DNA of 44,862 nucleotides from contig JAPOYG010000102.1 of NCBI GenBank assembly GCA_026706755.1, forward strand, positions 1-44,862, given 5' to 3'. The stretch is from Acidobacteriota bacterium. Its GTDB lineage: Bacteria; Acidobacteriota; Vicinamibacteria; Vicinamibacterales; UBA8438. Every line of letters begins with the position of its first letter. Position 1 is the first letter of the stretch. Both the position numbers and the translations under genes were made by a program. The notes below the pieces were generated by a model. That model worked only from the letters and a program-made list of their open reading frames with translations, had not been told where the DNA came from and searched no databases. This document shows positions 27,656-36,723 of the stretch, one piece after another.

Positions 27656-28639
27656 ATGCCGATGCCCTCGAGTGACCGCGCACCCGTCCTGGTCATCGCC
27701 GAGCAGCGGGCCGGCAACCTCAACCCCGTGACCTGGGAGACGGTGGCGGCAGCCCAGGCGCTCGGGGGGGCGGTCGCCGTGGCGGTGGCCGGCACCGGGA
27801 TCGCCGGGGCGGCGGCCGAGCTCGCGGCGGCGGACGTGGCCGAGGTGCTGGTCCTGGAGGACCCGGCGCTCGAGAGCTACACGCCCGACGGCCACATCGC
27901 CGCCCTCGCCTCCCTCGTCGAGCAGGAGCGGCCCGGCCTGGTGCTCTTCCCGCACACCTACCAGACGCGCGACTACGCGCCGGCGCTGGCGAACCGCCTC
28001 GGCGGCGTCCTCATTCCGGACTGCGTCGGGGCGGAGGTACGCGACGCCGGGCTCGTCCTGCTGCGGCCGATGTTCCAGGGCAAGTTCGTGGCGGAGGTGG
28101 CGCCGGCGGGACCGGGGCCCCATTGCATCAGCTTCCAGATCGGCGCCTGGCGAGCGGACGCCGCGGCGCGGGGTGGGGCGGCGGCGACGCGCACCGTTCC
28201 CGTGTCCGTCGACGGCTCGACCATCCGGCAGCGCCCGGAGGCGCCGTTCCAGGAAGCGAAGCAGGCCGTCGACCTGACGCAGGCGGAGCGGATCGTCGCC
28301 GTCGGCCGGGGCATCAAGGGGCAGGAGCACCTGCCGCTCGTGCAGGAGCTCGCTCGCGCGCTCGGCGCGGAGGTGGCCGCCTCGCGGCCGATCTGCGACT
28401 CCGGGTGGCTCCCGATGGACCGGCAGATCGGCAGCTCCGGCCAGACCGTGTCCCCCAAGCTCTACGTGGCGCTGGGCATCTCCGGCGCCATCCAGCACCT
28501 CGTGGGCATGAAGGGTTCCCGAACCATCGTGGCCGTCAACAAGGACGCCGACGCCCCGATCTTCGAGGTCGCCGACTACGGCATCGTCGGCGACCTGTTC
28601 GAGGTCGTGCCGGCCCTGGTGGCGGCGCTGGGGGAGTGA
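27656..28639 (+). CDS. etfA: Electron transfer flavoprotein alpha subunit
   Basis: Alpha subunit, binding the redox FAD in its C-terminal domain. In 327 residues the signature is in the last third: [40 protein letters not shown] and [20 protein letters not shown]. Start ATG 27656. The ETF-quinone oxidoreductase follows, so the set passes electrons to the menaquinone made by the upstream operon; this looks like classical ETF rather than the bifurcating type, given that partner. Confidence 0.95.
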   Translation: MPMPSSDRAPVLVIAEQRAGNLNPVTWETVAAAQALGGAVAVAVAGTGIAGAAAELAAADVAEVLVLEDPALESYTPDGHIAALASLVEQERPGLVLFPHTYQTRDYAPALANRLGGVLIPDCVGAEVRDAGLVLLRPMFQGKFVAEVAPAGPGPHCISFQIGAWRADAAARGGAAATRTVPVSVDGSTIRQRPEAPFQEAKQAVDLTQAERIVAVGRGIKGQEHLPLVQELARALGAEVAASRPICDSGWLPMDRQIGSSGQTVSPKLYVALGISGAIQHLVGMKGSRTIVAVNKDADAPIFEVADYGIVGDLFEVVPALVAALGE

Positions 28640-28667
28640 GCTGGACCGCGAGACGCTCGACGTCGAC

Positions 28668-30284
28668 GTGCTGATCGTCGGTGGAGGCCCCGCCGGCCTC
28701 GCCGCGGCCTACCGCCTTGCCACGCGCCACCGGGGCCCGGGCGGCGACCCTCCGGTGGTCGCCGTGCTCGAGAAGTCCCGCGAAGCGGGCGCCCACATGC
28801 TGTCCGGGGCCGTGCTCGACCCGTCGGCGCTGACGGATCTGATGCCGGACTGGCGGTCGCGCGGGGCGCCGGTGGAGGTTCCGGTCACCGAGGACCGCAT
28901 CTACTTCCTGACCGAGCGCCGCCGGATTCCGTTTCCCGTCACGCCGCCCCCGCTCCGCAATCACGGTAATTACGTCATCTCGCTCAACCGCCTCGTGCGC
29001 TGGCTGGCCGGGCAGGTCGAGGCGGCCGGCGTCGACATCTTCGCGGGGTTCGCCGGTGCCGAGCTCCTGTACGAGGGGGACCGCGTGGTCGGGGTCCGCA
29101 CCGGGGACCGCGGCATCGACCGCGAAGGGAACCGCAAGGCGACGTTCGAGCCGGGGGTCGACATCCGCGCCCAGGTCACCGTGCTGGCCGACGGGGTGCG
29201 CGGCAACCTGACCAAGTCCCTCGTCGAACGCTTCCGGCTCGACGGGGGACGGCTGCCTCAGGTGTACGCGGTCGGGATCAAGGAGCTGTGGGACGTTCCT
29301 GCCGGTCGCCTGCCGGCCGGGGCCGTCATCCACACCCTGGGCTACCCGCTGCCGCACGAGCAGTTCGGGGGCGGGTTCCTCTACGCGCTCCCCGACGGCG
29401 CCCTGTCGGTCGGCTTCGTCGCCGGGCTCGACTACCGCGACCCCGGGTTCGACCCGCACTCCGCGTTCCAGCGCTTCAAGCGCCACCCTCTCGTGGCCGG
29501 CCTGCTGGCCGGCGGCGAGATGGTCCGCTACGGGGCGAAGGCCCTGCCGGAGGGAGGCTGGCACGCGATTCCGCGCTGTCACGTCGACGGCGCCCTGATC
29601 GTCGGCGATGCGGCCGGCTTCCTGAACTCGATGCGGCTCAAGGGCATTCACCTTGCAATGCAGAGCGGCATCGCCGCCGCGGATGCCGCCCTCGATGCTC
29701 TGGAGGCCTGGGACACGTCGGCCGAACGTCTCGCCCGCTACGCCGCGCTCGTCGAGTCGGGTCCGATCCGGCGCGAGCTCCATCCGGTGCGCAACGTGCA
29801 CCAGGCCTTCGCGGGCGGACTCCTGCCCGGGCTGCTCTACTCCGGCCTGTCGCTGGTGACCGGCGGCTGGTGGATCCGCGATCCGATGCCGGCGCACCCC
29901 GGGCACCAACGGATGCAGCACGTCCGGGGAGAGCGCTCTGCCGCGCCCGACGCCGTGCCGGTCGACCGCCGGCTGACGTTCGACAAGCTGACCAACGTCC
30001 ACTATTCCGGCACGCGGCACGACGAGGACCAGCCGTCGCACCTGCTGGTCCAGGATACGGACGTGTGCCGGACGCGCTGCCGCGAGGAGTACGGCAATCC
30101 GTGCACGCGCTTCTGCCCGGCGGCCGTCTACGAGATGGTGGACGCCCGTGGGGGCGGCAAGCGGTTGCAGATCAACGCCTCGAACTGCGTCCACTGCAAG
30201 ACGTGCGACATCATGGACCCGTATCAGATCATCGACTGGGTCCCGCCCGAGGGGGGCGGCGGCCCCCGCTACGAAGGCATGTGA
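28668..30284 (+). CDS. Electron transfer flavoprotein-quinone oxidoreductase
   Basis: Membrane-bound enzyme that passes electrons from ETF to the quinone pool, with FAD and a 4Fe-4S cluster. The 538 residues begin in the FAD fold (VGGGPAGLAAAYRL), include GGGFLYALPDGALSVGFVAG and GDAAGFLNSMRLKGIHLAM, and end in the ferredoxin-like domain (from about 465) with CTRFCP and NCVHCKTCDIMDP. From GTG 28668 the protein would start inside the first strand. Upstream codons from CTG 28641 encode DRETLDVDV, matching the family N-terminus, and GGGGAG precedes that CTG, so a rare CTG start at 28641 is likely. Confidence 0.93.
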   Translation: MLIVGGGPAGLAAAYRLATRHRGPGGDPPVVAVLEKSREAGAHMLSGAVLDPSALTDLMPDWRSRGAPVEVPVTEDRIYFLTERRRIPFPVTPPPLRNHGNYVISLNRLVRWLAGQVEAAGVDIFAGFAGAELLYEGDRVVGVRTGDRGIDREGNRKATFEPGVDIRAQVTVLADGVRGNLTKSLVERFRLDGGRLPQVYAVGIKELWDVPAGRLPAGAVIHTLGYPLPHEQFGGGFLYALPDGALSVGFVAGLDYRDPGFDPHSAFQRFKRHPLVAGLLAGGEMVRYGAKALPEGGWHAIPRCHVDGALIVGDAAGFLNSMRLKGIHLAMQSGIAAADAALDALEAWDTSAERLARYAALVESGPIRRELHPVRNVHQAFAGGLLPGLLYSGLSLVTGGWWIRDPMPAHPGHQRMQHVRGERSAAPDAVPVDRRLTFDKLTNVHYSGTRHDEDQPSHLLVQDTDVCRTRCREEYGNPCTRFCPAAVYEMVDARGGGKRLQINASNCVHCKTCDIMDPYQIIDWVPPEGGGGPRYEGM

Positions 30285-30967
30285 GCCCGCCGGCCGGCAC
30301 GACGCGGCTGACGCGGAGCCAGCGAGCGCAGGCTGCGGCCATCGCGGCAGCCGGCTATCCGACCGTCGCCCTGCTGGGACGGTCGCTGCGCTGGACCGTC
30401 CGCGGCTACGAACACTACGAGGCCCTCGAACGAGCGGGCCAACCGCCGATTTTCGCGTTCTGGCACGGGCGCATTCTCGCGGCAACCTACTTCTGGCGGC
30501 GGCGCGGCATCGTCGTGATGACCAGCGCGAACTTCGACGGCGAGTGGATCGCGCGCATCATCGAGCGGTTCGGGTACGGGACGGCCCGGGGTTCCACCTC
30601 CCGCGACGGTCGCCGGGCCCTGGCCCAGCTCCGGCGCGACATGCAGGCGGGGCGCCCGGCCGCGTTCACCGTCGACGGCCCCCGCGGCCCCGCGCGGTCG
30701 GTCCAGCCGGGGGCCGTCTGGCTGGCGCGGCTGACGGGGCAGCCGATTCTGCCGTTCCACATCGAGGCGTCCCCGTGCTGGACCGTACGGAGCTGGGATC
30801 GGGCCCAGGTGCCGAAGCCGTTCGCCCGCGCCGCGATCGTCGTGGGGCAACCCATTCCCGCGCCGCCGGCGAGCGAGGAGCGGATCGAGACGACGAGGCT
30901 GGAGCTCGAGCGGGCGTTGCACGGCGCCGCGCGCCGCGCGCTGGCGTTGATGGGCCGGGACGCCTGA
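30281..30967 (+). CDS. DUF374 / lysophospholipid acyltransferase-family protein
   Basis: A 228-residue protein of the DUF374 group, related to LpxL-type and lysophospholipid acyltransferases. Motifs seen are FAFWHGRILAATYFW, MTSANFDGEWIARI, RGSTSRDGRRALAQL and FTVDGPRGPARSVQPGAV. These correspond to the HxxxxD-like active site region and the DGPRGP block of the group. Start GTG 30281 overlaps the previous stop as GTGA. It may add a secondary acyl chain to lipid A, or act on phospholipids; the substrate cannot be told. Confidence 0.87.
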   Translation: MSPPAGTTRLTRSQRAQAAAIAAAGYPTVALLGRSLRWTVRGYEHYEALERAGQPPIFAFWHGRILAATYFWRRRGIVVMTSANFDGEWIARIIERFGYGTARGSTSRDGRRALAQLRRDMQAGRPAAFTVDGPRGPARSVQPGAVWLARLTGQPILPFHIEASPCWTVRSWDRAQVPKPFARAAIVVGQPIPAPPASEERIETTRLELERALHGAARRALALMGRDA

Positions 30968-30982
30968 GACAAGGGGGCCGAA

Positions 30983-32017
30983 GTGGCGAGGGATGACGTG
31001 TTGGTGGTCGGGTCGGAGCGCTTCCGCGATCACGCGACGCCGGCCGGACATCCGGAGCGTCCGGATCGGGCGGAGGTGATGACGGCGGTCGTCTCGCGCT
31101 GGCGGACCGGCGGCGGCCGCACTGTCGAACCCGCACCTGCAACGGATGCCGCCCTCGAGCGCGTGCACGCGTCTCCCTACGTCCGATCGATCGGCGCGAC
31201 GGCCGGACGCAGGGTGCGACTCGACCCGGACACGTACGCCGCGCCGGAGTCGGAGGCGGTGGCCCGGCTCGCGGCCGGGGCGGCGCTCGCGGCGGTCGAT
31301 CACGCCCTCGACCGCGACGCGATTGGGCTGGCTCTGGTCCGGCCCCCCGGTCACCACGCGGAGCGCGAGCGGGCGATGGGCTTCTGCCTCTACAACAACG
31401 CGGCCGTCGCCGCGGCCCACGCGCTGGACCGAGGCCTCGAACGGGTCGCCGTCGTCGACTACGACGTGCATCACGGCAACGGCACGCAGTGGATCTTCTA
31501 CGACGATCCGCGGGTGCTCTACCTGTCCACGCACCAGTACCCGTTCTATCCCGGCACGGGGGCGGCGGACGACGTCGGGCGCGGGGACGGGGCGGGGTTC
31601 ACGGTCAACATCCCGCTCGCGGCGGGCGCCGGCGACGCGGACCTCGATCGCGTCTTTCGCGAAGTGGCGGTGCCGGTCCTGGCGGCCTACGAGCCCGAGC
31701 TGATCGTGCTGTCGGCGGGGTACGACGCGCACGCGGACGATCCACTGGGTGGGATGCGCGTGACCACCGGCGGGTTCGCGACGCTCGACCGCCGCCTGCG
31801 CGCGGTCGCGGAGCGGAGCTGCCGCGGGCGGATGGCCGTCGTCACGGAAGGGGGCTACGACCTGGCCGCCCTCGAAGCCTGCCTGGAAGGCACCCTGGAG
31901 GTGGCCGCGGGCGCGCCCCCCGGGGCAATCCCCGGCGTGGAGGGAGCCAGCCCCGCGGCGGAGGCGGCCCTGGCGGCCGTCCGGCCGGCGCTCCGGGCCT
32001 TTTGGCCTACACTATGA
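30983..32017 (+). CDS. Histone deacetylase-family hydrolase (AcuC/acetylpolyamine amidohydrolase type)
   Basis: Zinc-dependent deacetylase fold, 344 residues. The active site is intact: RPPGHHAER (His124, His125), DYDVHHGNGTQW (Asp161 and His163 as metal ligands) and GYDAHADDPLGG (Asp248). LSTHQYPFYPGTG is also a family block. Bacterial members remove acetyl groups from acetyl-lysine or acetylpolyamines; which applies here is unknown. Start GTG 30983, preceded by AAGGGGG. A strong hairpin follows the stop. Confidence 0.9.
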   Translation: MARDDVLVVGSERFRDHATPAGHPERPDRAEVMTAVVSRWRTGGGRTVEPAPATDAALERVHASPYVRSIGATAGRRVRLDPDTYAAPESEAVARLAAGAALAAVDHALDRDAIGLALVRPPGHHAERERAMGFCLYNNAAVAAAHALDRGLERVAVVDYDVHHGNGTQWIFYDDPRVLYLSTHQYPFYPGTGAADDVGRGDGAGFTVNIPLAAGAGDADLDRVFREVAVPVLAAYEPELIVLSAGYDAHADDPLGGMRVTTGGFATLDRRLRAVAERSCRGRMAVVTEGGYDLAALEACLEGTLEVAAGAPPGAIPGVEGASPAAEAALAAVRPALRAFWPTL

Positions 32018-32033
32018 GTTGACGGCGGCACGC

Positions 32034-32052
32034 CGGCGCCGCTCCGGCGCCG
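32034..32052 (+). terminator. Perfect hairpin after the deacetylase-family gene
   Basis: CGGCGCCG is repeated around a CTC loop; as each arm is itself a palindrome, the two pair perfectly (8 bp). It lies 16 bases after the stop, with no T run. A second, larger inverted repeat follows at 32056. Confidence 0.5.
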
Positions 32053-32055
32053 CCG

Positions 32056-32106
32056 GGAGCTTGCGCCGCAGAACGCAACGGTCGTGAGCCCTGCGGCGCA
32101 AGCTCC
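32056..32106. repeat. Palindromic intergenic repeat, copy D (opposed pair)
   Basis: GGAGCTTGCGCCGCAG (32056-32071) and its exact complement (32091-32106) flank a 19-base spacer. Each arm holds the core shared with the repeats near 5624, 9194 and 35353. It fills much of the 154-base gap before leuS, where it could shape the leader or end transcription. Confidence 0.75.
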
Positions 32107-32171
32107 TGGAACGGTGGGGGCTGGGGCCGAACACGGAGCCCGCGACGGGTTCGGCGGCGCCACCGACTCCA

Positions 32172-34778
32172 GTGCGCGACTACGACCCGCAGGCCATCGA
32201 ACGGAAGTGGCAGCGGCGGTGGTCCGAGGAGCGGGCGTTCGAGGTCAGCGAGGACCCGACCCGCCCCAAGTACTACTGCCTCGTGATGTTCGCCTATCCG
32301 TCCGGCCACGCGCACGTCGGTCACGTCCGCAACTACATGATCGGCGACGTGATCGCCCGCATGAAGCGGATGCGGGGCTGCAACGTGCTGCATCCGTTCG
32401 GCTGGGACGCGTTCGGCATGCCGGCCGAGAACGCGGCGATCAAGAACGAGTCGCATCCGGAACGCTGGACCCGCGCGAACATCGCGCACATGAAGAGCCA
32501 GCTCCAGCGCCTCGGCATCGGGTATGCGTGGGAGCGCGAGATCGCCACGTGCGACCGCGAGTACTACCGCTGGAACCAGTGGCTGTTCCTGAAGATGTAC
32601 GAGCGCGGTCTCGCCTATCGCAAGCGCTCGTCCGTCAACTGGTGCCCCGACTGCCGGACCGTGCTGGCCAACGAGCAGGTGGTGGACGAGGGGTGCTGGC
32701 GCTGCGGCGCCGGGGTGGAGGCGCGCGAACTCGAGCAGTGGTTCCTGCGCATAACGCACTACGCGGAAGAGTTGCTCGAACGCATCGGGAAGCTCGAGGC
32801 CTGGCCCCGCAAGGTGCTCACGATGCAGCAGAACTGGATCGGGCGATCGGAGGGGGCCCGGGTCCGGTTCGATCTTCTCGCCGTCGACGGATCGGACGGT
32901 TCCGCAAACGATGCGATCGAGGTCTTCACGACGCGGATCGACACCATCCACGGCGCCACGTTCGTGCTGCTTGCGCCGGAGCATCCGCTCGTCGAGCGGC
33001 TGGCGGCCGAAAGCTCCGACCGCGAGGGCTTTCGGGACCGCGTCGGACGGTTCCGAGCCCTCGATCGCATGGCCCGCCTGACCGGGCAGCTCGAGAAGGA
33101 GGGCTTCGATACCGGGCGGCGGGCACGCAACCCCTTCACCGGCGAGGCGGTTCCGATCTGGATCGCGAACTTCGTCCTGGCCGACTACGGGACCGGCGCG
33201 ATCATGGCCGTGCCGGCTCACGACCAGCGCGATTTCGAGTTCGCGCGCAAGTACGGACTGCCGGTGCGGGTGGTGATTCAGCCGGAGGAAGGACCGGAGC
33301 TGGCGGGGGAGACGCTCGAGGAAGCCTCGGCGGCGCCGGGGAGGGCGGTTGCCTCGGGCGAGTTCTCGGGGCTGTCGAGCGCGGAGGCCGTCCAGGCCAT
33401 GACGCGCGCGGCGGAGGCCCGGGACATCGGTCGTGGCGAGATCCAGTACCGCCTGAAGGACTGGGGAATCTCCCGGCAGCGCTACTGGGGCACGCCGATC
33501 CCGATCGTCTTCTGTGACGCGTGCGGAGTCTGCCCGGTGCCGTACGAGGATCTCCCGGTGGTGCTGCCCGATGTCGAGGTCTTCACGGGGCGCGGCGACT
33601 CGCCGCTCGGGCAGGTGCCGGAGTTCGTGTCGGCGCGGTGTCCGAGCTGCGGGGGGGAGGCGCGGCGAGAGACGGACACCATGGACACGTTCGTCGACTC
33701 CTCCTGGTACTTCTACCGCTTCTGCGACCCGCAGAACCACGGCGCGCCGTTCAGTCCGGAGTCCGTGCGGTACTGGGCCCCGGTGGACTTCTACATCGGG
33801 GGCGTCGAGCACGCCATTCTCCATCTCATCTATTCGCGCTTCGTGTGCAGCGTGATGCGGGACCTCGGTCTGGTGACCCACGACGAGCCGTTCACGCGGC
33901 TGCTGACCCAGGGCATGGTGCTGCGCAACGGTGCGGTCATGTCGAAGTCCAAGGGGAACGTCGTCGATCCGGACGAGATGATCGCGACCTACGGCGCGGA
34001 TGCCCTGCGGCTCTACGAGATGTTCGTGGCCCCCCCGGAGAAGGAGATCGAGTGGACGGACGCGGGGCTCGAGGGGAGCGCGCGCTTTCTCGGTCGCGTC
34101 TGGCGCCTGGTGATGCCGTTCGCGGCGGCGTTCTCATCCGGTGCCGGCAAGGCGGCGGAAGTCGGCGGCTCGGCATCCCCGCTGCAGCGCGGGGAGGCGG
34201 AACGGGCGCTGCGGCGCAAGACGCACGAGACGATCCGCCGGGTCTCGGACGATCTCGACCCGCGGGTGCACCTCAACACCGCTGTTTCCGCGCTCATGGA
34301 ACTGGTCAACGAAACCTACGCGTACTGCGAGCGGACGCGGCTCGGACCGTTCGCCGCCGCTCCGGACGAGACGGTGCCGCCCCCGGAGACGCCGGCGGGA
34401 GCCCTCGGCACGGTGCGCGAGGCGGTCGAGGCGCTGATTCTGATGCTGGCGCCGTTCACGCCGCATCTCGCCGAGGAGCTCTGGGAGTCGATCGGACAGG
34501 CGGGCGGCGTCACCGCGGCGGGCTGGCCGGCGTTCGATCCCGAGATCGCGCGCGCGGAAGAGGTAGAGCTTCCGGTGCAGGTCAACGGGAAGGTGCGCGC
34601 CCACCTGACCGTGCCGCTGGAGACGCCGGAGGCGGAGGTGCGGCGTCTGGCGCTCGCCGATCCCCACGTGGAAGCGCGAACGTCCGGCCAGCAGGTGGTC
34701 CGCGTCATCGTGGTGCCGCGCCGCCTCGTCAACGTCGTGACCCGACCGGCGCCCGCGGAGCGGGCGGGAGAGCACTGA
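32172..34778 (+). CDS. leuS: Leucyl-tRNA synthetase
   Basis: Charges tRNA-Leu; class I synthetase of normal length, 868 residues. The HIGH-type motif is HVGH (48-51) in [18 protein letters not shown] and the KMSKS-type motif is MSKSKGN (from 590). A zinc-ribbon-like CPDC...CWRC segment and the editing domain (about 225-420, with [19 protein letters not shown]) are present. Start GTG 32172 ([14 protein letters not shown]). The stop overlaps lptE (TGATG). Confidence 0.97.
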   Translation: MRDYDPQAIERKWQRRWSEERAFEVSEDPTRPKYYCLVMFAYPSGHAHVGHVRNYMIGDVIARMKRMRGCNVLHPFGWDAFGMPAENAAIKNESHPERWTRANIAHMKSQLQRLGIGYAWEREIATCDREYYRWNQWLFLKMYERGLAYRKRSSVNWCPDCRTVLANEQVVDEGCWRCGAGVEARELEQWFLRITHYAEELLERIGKLEAWPRKVLTMQQNWIGRSEGARVRFDLLAVDGSDGSANDAIEVFTTRIDTIHGATFVLLAPEHPLVERLAAESSDREGFRDRVGRFRALDRMARLTGQLEKEGFDTGRRARNPFTGEAVPIWIANFVLADYGTGAIMAVPAHDQRDFEFARKYGLPVRVVIQPEEGPELAGETLEEASAAPGRAVASGEFSGLSSAEAVQAMTRAAEARDIGRGEIQYRLKDWGISRQRYWGTPIPIVFCDACGVCPVPYEDLPVVLPDVEVFTGRGDSPLGQVPEFVSARCPSCGGEARRETDTMDTFVDSSWYFYRFCDPQNHGAPFSPESVRYWAPVDFYIGGVEHAILHLIYSRFVCSVMRDLGLVTHDEPFTRLLTQGMVLRNGAVMSKSKGNVVDPDEMIATYGADALRLYEMFVAPPEKEIEWTDAGLEGSARFLGRVWRLVMPFAAAFSSGAGKAAEVGGSASPLQRGEAERALRRKTHETIRRVSDDLDPRVHLNTAVSALMELVNETYAYCERTRLGPFAAAPDETVPPPETPAGALGTVREAVEALILMLAPFTPHLAEELWESIGQAGGVTAAGWPAFDPEIARAEEVELPVQVNGKVRAHLTVPLETPEAEVRRLALADPHVEARTSGQQVVRVIVVPRRLVNVVTRPAPAERAGEH

Positions 34779-35353
34779 TGCCAAAGACTACAAGGGCGCG
34801 GACCGGCCGGCGGGCTCCCGCGGCACCGAGCGCGGCGGTCGTCCTGCTGTTCGCGCTCGGTTGCACCTCGTGCGGCTACACGCTGGCGGGGCGCGGCTCG
34901 TTCCTTCCCGAGTACATCGAGACCATCGGCATTCCGACGTTCGAGAACCGGACTCCGGTCTTCGAGGTCGAGCGGCTGCTCACGCAGGAGGTCCGAACCG
35001 CGTTCATCGGGCGGGGCTCCTACCGCGTCCAGACGGACGAGTCGGGCGCCCAGGCGCGGCTGTCGGGGAGCATCAACAACATCACCATCCAGCCGGCGAG
35101 CTTCAGCGCCGAGCAGCAGGCGTCTCGCTACGTGCTGACCCTCACCGCCTCGATCGAGTTCGTCGATCTGACCACGAACGAGGTGATCTGGAGCAACACC
35201 AGCCTCATCTTCAGCGAAGAGTACGACGTGGCCTCGGGGGCCGGCGACGTTTCCAACGCTTCGGCGTTCTTCGGACAGCGGAGCAACGCGGTCGAGCGCA
35301 TGGCAACCGACTTCGCGACGACCGTCGTCAGCTCCATCCTGGAGGCGTTCTAG
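34778..35353 (+). CDS. lptE: LPS assembly lipoprotein LptE-like
   Basis: Outer-membrane lipoprotein partner of LptD in LPS export. The 191-residue product has a basic N-terminus, a hydrophobic stretch and a lipobox-like LFALGC followed by a second cysteine (TSCGYTLAGRGS). The mature start CGYTLAG and the following IETIGIPTFENRTPVFEVE are typical of LptE. The middle is beta-rich, ending in helix. ATG 34778 overlaps the leuS stop. The leuS-lptE-holA order is common in Gram-negatives and supports the call. Confidence 0.88.
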   Translation: MPKTTRARTGRRAPAAPSAAVVLLFALGCTSCGYTLAGRGSFLPEYIETIGIPTFENRTPVFEVERLLTQEVRTAFIGRGSYRVQTDESGAQARLSGSINNITIQPASFSAEQQASRYVLTLTASIEFVDLTTNEVIWSNTSLIFSEEYDVASGAGDVSNASAFFGQRSNAVERMATDFATTVVSSILEAF

Positions 35354-35368
35354 AGCTTGCGCCGCAGC
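35353..35368. repeat. Palindromic intergenic repeat, half copy E
   Basis: GAGCTTGCGCCGCAGC, identical over 14 bases to the arm of copy D, overlaps the TTG start and first codons of holA. No pairing arm follows at once, so this is a half copy or a remnant. Confidence 0.5.
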
Positions 35369-36364
35369 ACGCTCACTCCCCGCGCGCTCCGCGAGCGCCT
35401 CGCGTCCGGCGAGGCGGTGCCGATCTGCGTCCTGCTCGGCGACGACGAGCACGAGAAGACGGCGCTCGCGGCCGAGTTCGAGGCCACCGTCGACGCCGGC
35501 CTGCGCGCCTTCGACTGCGAACGCTTCCACGGGGGCGAGGGATCGCTTGCGGCGGTCCTGGACGCGGCGCGTACGCTGCCGATGATGGCGCCGCGGCGGG
35601 TGGTCGTGGCCCTGCACGCCGAGCGCTGGCTGCAGCCGAAACGGGAGACCCGCGCGGCGGTGGAAGACCTCGCGGCACTCGAAGCCTACGTCGCGGCCCC
35701 GGCTGCTCATACAGCGCTGGTCCTGGTCGCGGCCGGGCTCAACGAGCAGCGCCGCGCGAGCAAGCGGCTCCTGGCCGGGGCGACGGTCGTCCGCTGCGAA
35801 GGGGTGGGCACCGTGGCGGACGCGCAGCGCTGGATCCTGGCGCGGCTGCGCGAGAGCGGCAAGCAGGTCGAACCGGCGGCCGCGCGGGTCCTGGGGGCGA
35901 TGGTCGGACCCGACATCGGCCGCCTGCGGCGCGAGGTGGACCGACTCCTCCTCTATGCCGCCGCGCAACCGGCGGTGACCGTCGACGACGTCGCGGCCGT
36001 AGCCGGGCCGCCGGTGGCCCACGACGACTGGGCGGTGACCCGCGCCATCGAGCGAGGGGCGGCGGACGTGGCGCTGCGCGAGGTAGGGCTGGCCTTCGAA
36101 GCCGGTGCGGTGCCGCAGATGCTGCTCGGAAAGCTGGCCTGGGTGGCGCGGTCGAAGCTGCCCCCGGCCCGCGTGCCCGCGGCGATAGACGCCGTGTTCC
36201 GCACCGACAGCGACCTGAAGCGCTCCGCGGGCGAGCCGCGCCTGTTGATAGAGCGACTGATTGCCGAGCTCTGCGGAGCGGGCGGGGAACGGCCGCGCGG
36301 CGATGCGAGACGGAGCGGCGGACGGGGCAGCCGGTTCGAGCGCCGGCCCCAACGCCGAGGCTAG
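35357..36364 (+). CDS. holA: DNA polymerase III delta subunit HolA
   Basis: Clamp-loader subunit that opens the sliding clamp. In 335 residues the pattern is that of HolA: VPICVLLGDDEHEKTALAAE at the N-terminus, a degenerate AAA+ domain, RWILARLRESGKQVEPAAAR and GPDIGRLRREVDRLLLYA in the middle, and a helical C-terminal domain with QMLLGKLAWVARSK. Start TTG 35357 lies four bases after lptE within a dispersed repeat core, with no good ribosome site; the first few residues may come from the repeat. The Arg-rich tail after about 310 is low complexity. Confidence 0.9.
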   Translation: MRRSTLTPRALRERLASGEAVPICVLLGDDEHEKTALAAEFEATVDAGLRAFDCERFHGGEGSLAAVLDAARTLPMMAPRRVVVALHAERWLQPKRETRAAVEDLAALEAYVAAPAAHTALVLVAAGLNEQRRASKRLLAGATVVRCEGVGTVADAQRWILARLRESGKQVEPAAARVLGAMVGPDIGRLRREVDRLLLYAAAQPAVTVDDVAAVAGPPVAHDDWAVTRAIERGAADVALREVGLAFEAGAVPQMLLGKLAWVARSKLPPARVPAAIDAVFRTDSDLKRSAGEPRLLIERLIAELCGAGGERPRGDARRSGGRGSRFERRPQRRG

Positions 36365-36379
36365 AAGGCGGCGCCGTGA

Positions 36380-36661
36380 TCAGACGCCGGCGAGGCGCCG
36401 GTTGAGACGGGCCTTGTAGCGGGACGCCGTGTTGACGTGGATGATTCCCTTGCCCGCCAGCCGGTCGATCAGCGAGACGGTCGAGCGGAACTGATCGCGC
36501 AGCGCGTCCGTCGCGCCCCCGCCGTCCTCGGTTGCTGCAGCATCCATCGCCGCGCGCATCGACCTGAGGGCCCGGCGCATGCGGCTGCGGTACTGGCGGT
36601 TGCGGTCGCGGCGCTGGAGGCTGCGACGGTGGGCCTTGACTGCCGACTTGTGATTCGCCAT
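36380..36661 (-). CDS. rpsT: Ribosomal protein bS20
   Basis: Small-subunit ribosomal protein, 93 residues. The N-terminus [20 protein letters not shown] and the C-terminal [19 protein letters not shown] are diagnostic. Start ATG is at 36661; an upstream in-frame start would run through the promoter. The likely -10 ends only 9 bases before the ATG, so the mRNA would have almost no leader. It converges with holA, whose stop is 15 bases away. Confidence 0.96.
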   Translation of the reverse strand: MANHKSAVKAHRRSLQRRDRNRQYRSRMRRALRSMRAAMDAAATEDGGGATDALRDQFRSTVSLIDRLAGKGIIHVNTASRYKARLNRRLAGV

Positions 36662-36678
36662 CGAGCGCTGACTATACT
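36648..36678 (+). promoter_or_regulatory. Probable htpG promoter (sharing its -10 core with rpsT)
   Basis: TATACT at 36673-36678 lies 45 bases before the htpG ATG. TTGTGA at 36648 is a possible -35 with a long 19-base gap. The -10 overlaps, on the other strand, the TATAGT of rpsT. Confidence 0.5.
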
Positions 36679-36700
36679 GAAAACCCGAGACCACGGGCAA
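36671..36700 (-). promoter_or_regulatory. Probable rpsT promoter
   Basis: On the minus strand TTGCCC (36700-36695), an 18-base gap and TATAGT (36676-36671). The start point expected about 7 bases later falls within a few bases of the rpsT ATG at 36661. Confidence 0.55.
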
Positions 36701-36723
36701 ACTCTACGCAGGAGCGCGGCAGG

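Noticed and set aside
32008-32013. TACACT as a leuS -10
   Set aside because: It is in the last codons of the deacetylase-family gene, 160 bases from leuS and separated from it by two hairpins; no -35 is seen.
36387-36401. Hairpin CCGGCG-AGG-CGCCGG as an rpsT or holA terminator
   Set aside because: It is within the last codons of rpsT, short, and without a T run; likely chance in this composition.
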